Below are positions 5,026 through 5,747 of a stretch of 5,747 nt of DNA, piece after piece; within the stretch, counting starts at the first letter, position 1, and the number at the start of each line of letters is the position of its first letter. The position numbers and the translations under genes were made by a program. Origin of the DNA: an uncultured Eubacteriales bacterium. GTDB lineage: Bacteria > Bacillota > Clostridia > Oscillospirales > Oscillospiraceae. The notes below the pieces were generated by a model. The model had not been told where the DNA came from and searched no databases. It was given only the letters and a program-made list of their open reading frames with translations. The stretch spans positions 1 through 5,747 of the forward strand of contig USAT01000111.1 in assembly GCA_900552725.1 (NCBI GenBank), read 5' to 3'.

Positions 5026-5747
5026 TTACTTGATCTCCGGCCAGTTCTTGGACAGCTTTGCACGCTCCTTGATGGACAGACCGAACAGGTTGATGAAGCC
5101 TGCGGCATCAGCCTGATTGTAGTCCTCGTCCTCACCGAAGGAAGCAGTCTGCTCGTCGTACAGGGTATACGGAGAGGTGACACCTGCGTTGATCATGTTG
5201 CCCTTGTAGAGCTTGAGCTTCACATCGCCGGTGACGGTCTTTTCCAGACTGTCGGCAAAGGCATCCAGAGCCTCGCGCAGCGGGGTGAACCACTGGCCGT
5301 TGTAGACGATATCGGCATACTTCTGGGCCAGCTGAGCCTTGAAGTGAGAGCTTTCCTTATCCAGAGTGATGGTCTCCAGAACATTGATGGCCTTGTACAG
5401 GATGGCACCGCCGGGGGTCTCGTACACGCCGCGGCTCTTCATGCCCACCAGACGGTTCTCCACGATATCCAGCAGGCCGATGCCGTTCTCGCCGCCCAGC
5501 TTGTTCAGGTATTCCACCAGCTCCACAGCGCCCATCTCCTTGCCGTCCACGGCGGTGGGGATGCCCTTCTCAAAGTGGATGGTCACATAGGTGGGCTTAT
5601 CGGGAGCCTGCTCGGGGCTGATGCCCAGCTCCAGGAAACCGGGCTTGTTGTACTGGGGCTCGTTGGCGGGGCTCTCCAGATCCAGACCCTCGTGGCTCAG
5701 GTGCCACAGGTTCTTATCCTTGGAGTAGTTGGTCTCGCGGTTGATCT
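5026..5747 (-). CDS. argG: Argininosuccinate synthase, C-terminal part (cut by right edge)
   Basis: ArgG joins citrulline and aspartate using ATP to form argininosuccinate, the substrate of ArgH. Only the last 239 residues are in the window, about 60 percent of a usual 400-residue protein. The first full codon is at 5745. No start is assigned because the coding frame runs off the edge; an internal GTG at 5586 is a valine inside the domain, not the start. Visible family sequence includes the YSKDKNLWHLSHEG block (fragment residues 7-20), GLLDIVENRLVGMKSRGVYETPGG (90-113), and the C-terminal LKLYKGNMINAG (177-188) and SFGEDEDYNQADA (202-214). These belong to the substrate-binding and oligomerisation region. 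The TAA stop at 5026 is followed by hairpins and a strong terminator. The nucleotide-binding N-terminus and the upstream control region lie outside the window. Confidence 0.97.
   Translation of the reverse strand, partial: INRETNYSKDKNLWHLSHEGLDLESPANEPQYNKPGFLELGISPEQAPDKPTYVTIHFEKGIPTAVDGKEMGAVELVEYLNKLGGENGIGLLDIVENRLVGMKSRGVYETPGGAILYKAINVLETITLDKESSHFKAQLAQKYADIVYNGQWFTPLREALDAFADSLEKTVTGDVKLKLYKGNMINAGVTSPYTLYDEQTASFGEDEDYNQADAAGFINLFGLSIKERAKLSKNWPEIK

Noticed and set aside
1..5747. CRISPR array, tRNA, rRNA or riboswitch
   Set aside because: No evenly spaced direct repeats, tRNA cloverleaf or known riboswitch core was seen; all repeats present are inverted hairpin modules.

Overview
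This window is an arginine biosynthesis locus. All five genes lie on the minus strand, so transcription runs from right to left. In transcription order they are argG (C-terminal part only, cut by the right edge), argH, argC, argJ and argB. The genes are GC-rich, start at ATG behind good Shine-Dalgarno sequences, and code for Firmicutes-like proteins. Their gaps hold GC-rich palindromic repeats built around CTCCCTCAGTC and AGCTCCC. From memory this combination resembles gut Oscillospiraceae (Faecalibacterium, Gemmiger or Subdoligranulum type). The genus is an inference, not something the sequence proves.

Layout from right to left: argG ends at 5026 and is followed by hairpins and a strong intrinsic terminator at 4902-4948. 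The argG-argH gap (4682-5025) also holds a 169-base inverted-repeat element. argH (3281-4681) overlaps argC (2343-3284) by four bases (ATGA). The 118-base argC-argJ gap is almost filled by a second repeat element (2251-2339). argJ (995-2224) and argB (109-963) are 31 bases apart. After argB comes a promoter-like sequence pointing left, and then a third repeat module at the window edge.

Together, ArgJ makes N-acetylglutamate by transferring acetyl from N-acetylornithine. ArgB phosphorylates it and ArgC reduces the phosphate to the semialdehyde. ArgG and ArgH turn citrulline and aspartate into arginine and fumarate. The aminotransferase (argD) and the carbamoyltransferase (argF) are not in the window and may lie beyond the left edge. 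The presence of ArgJ implies the acetyl-recycling pathway. The N-terminal helix of ArgB suggests feedback inhibition by arginine.

No new multi-gene system is visible. The most interesting non-coding signal is the repeat family. Its half-units keep the same hairpin layout while the first stem changes sequence completely, as expected if structure rather than sequence is kept.
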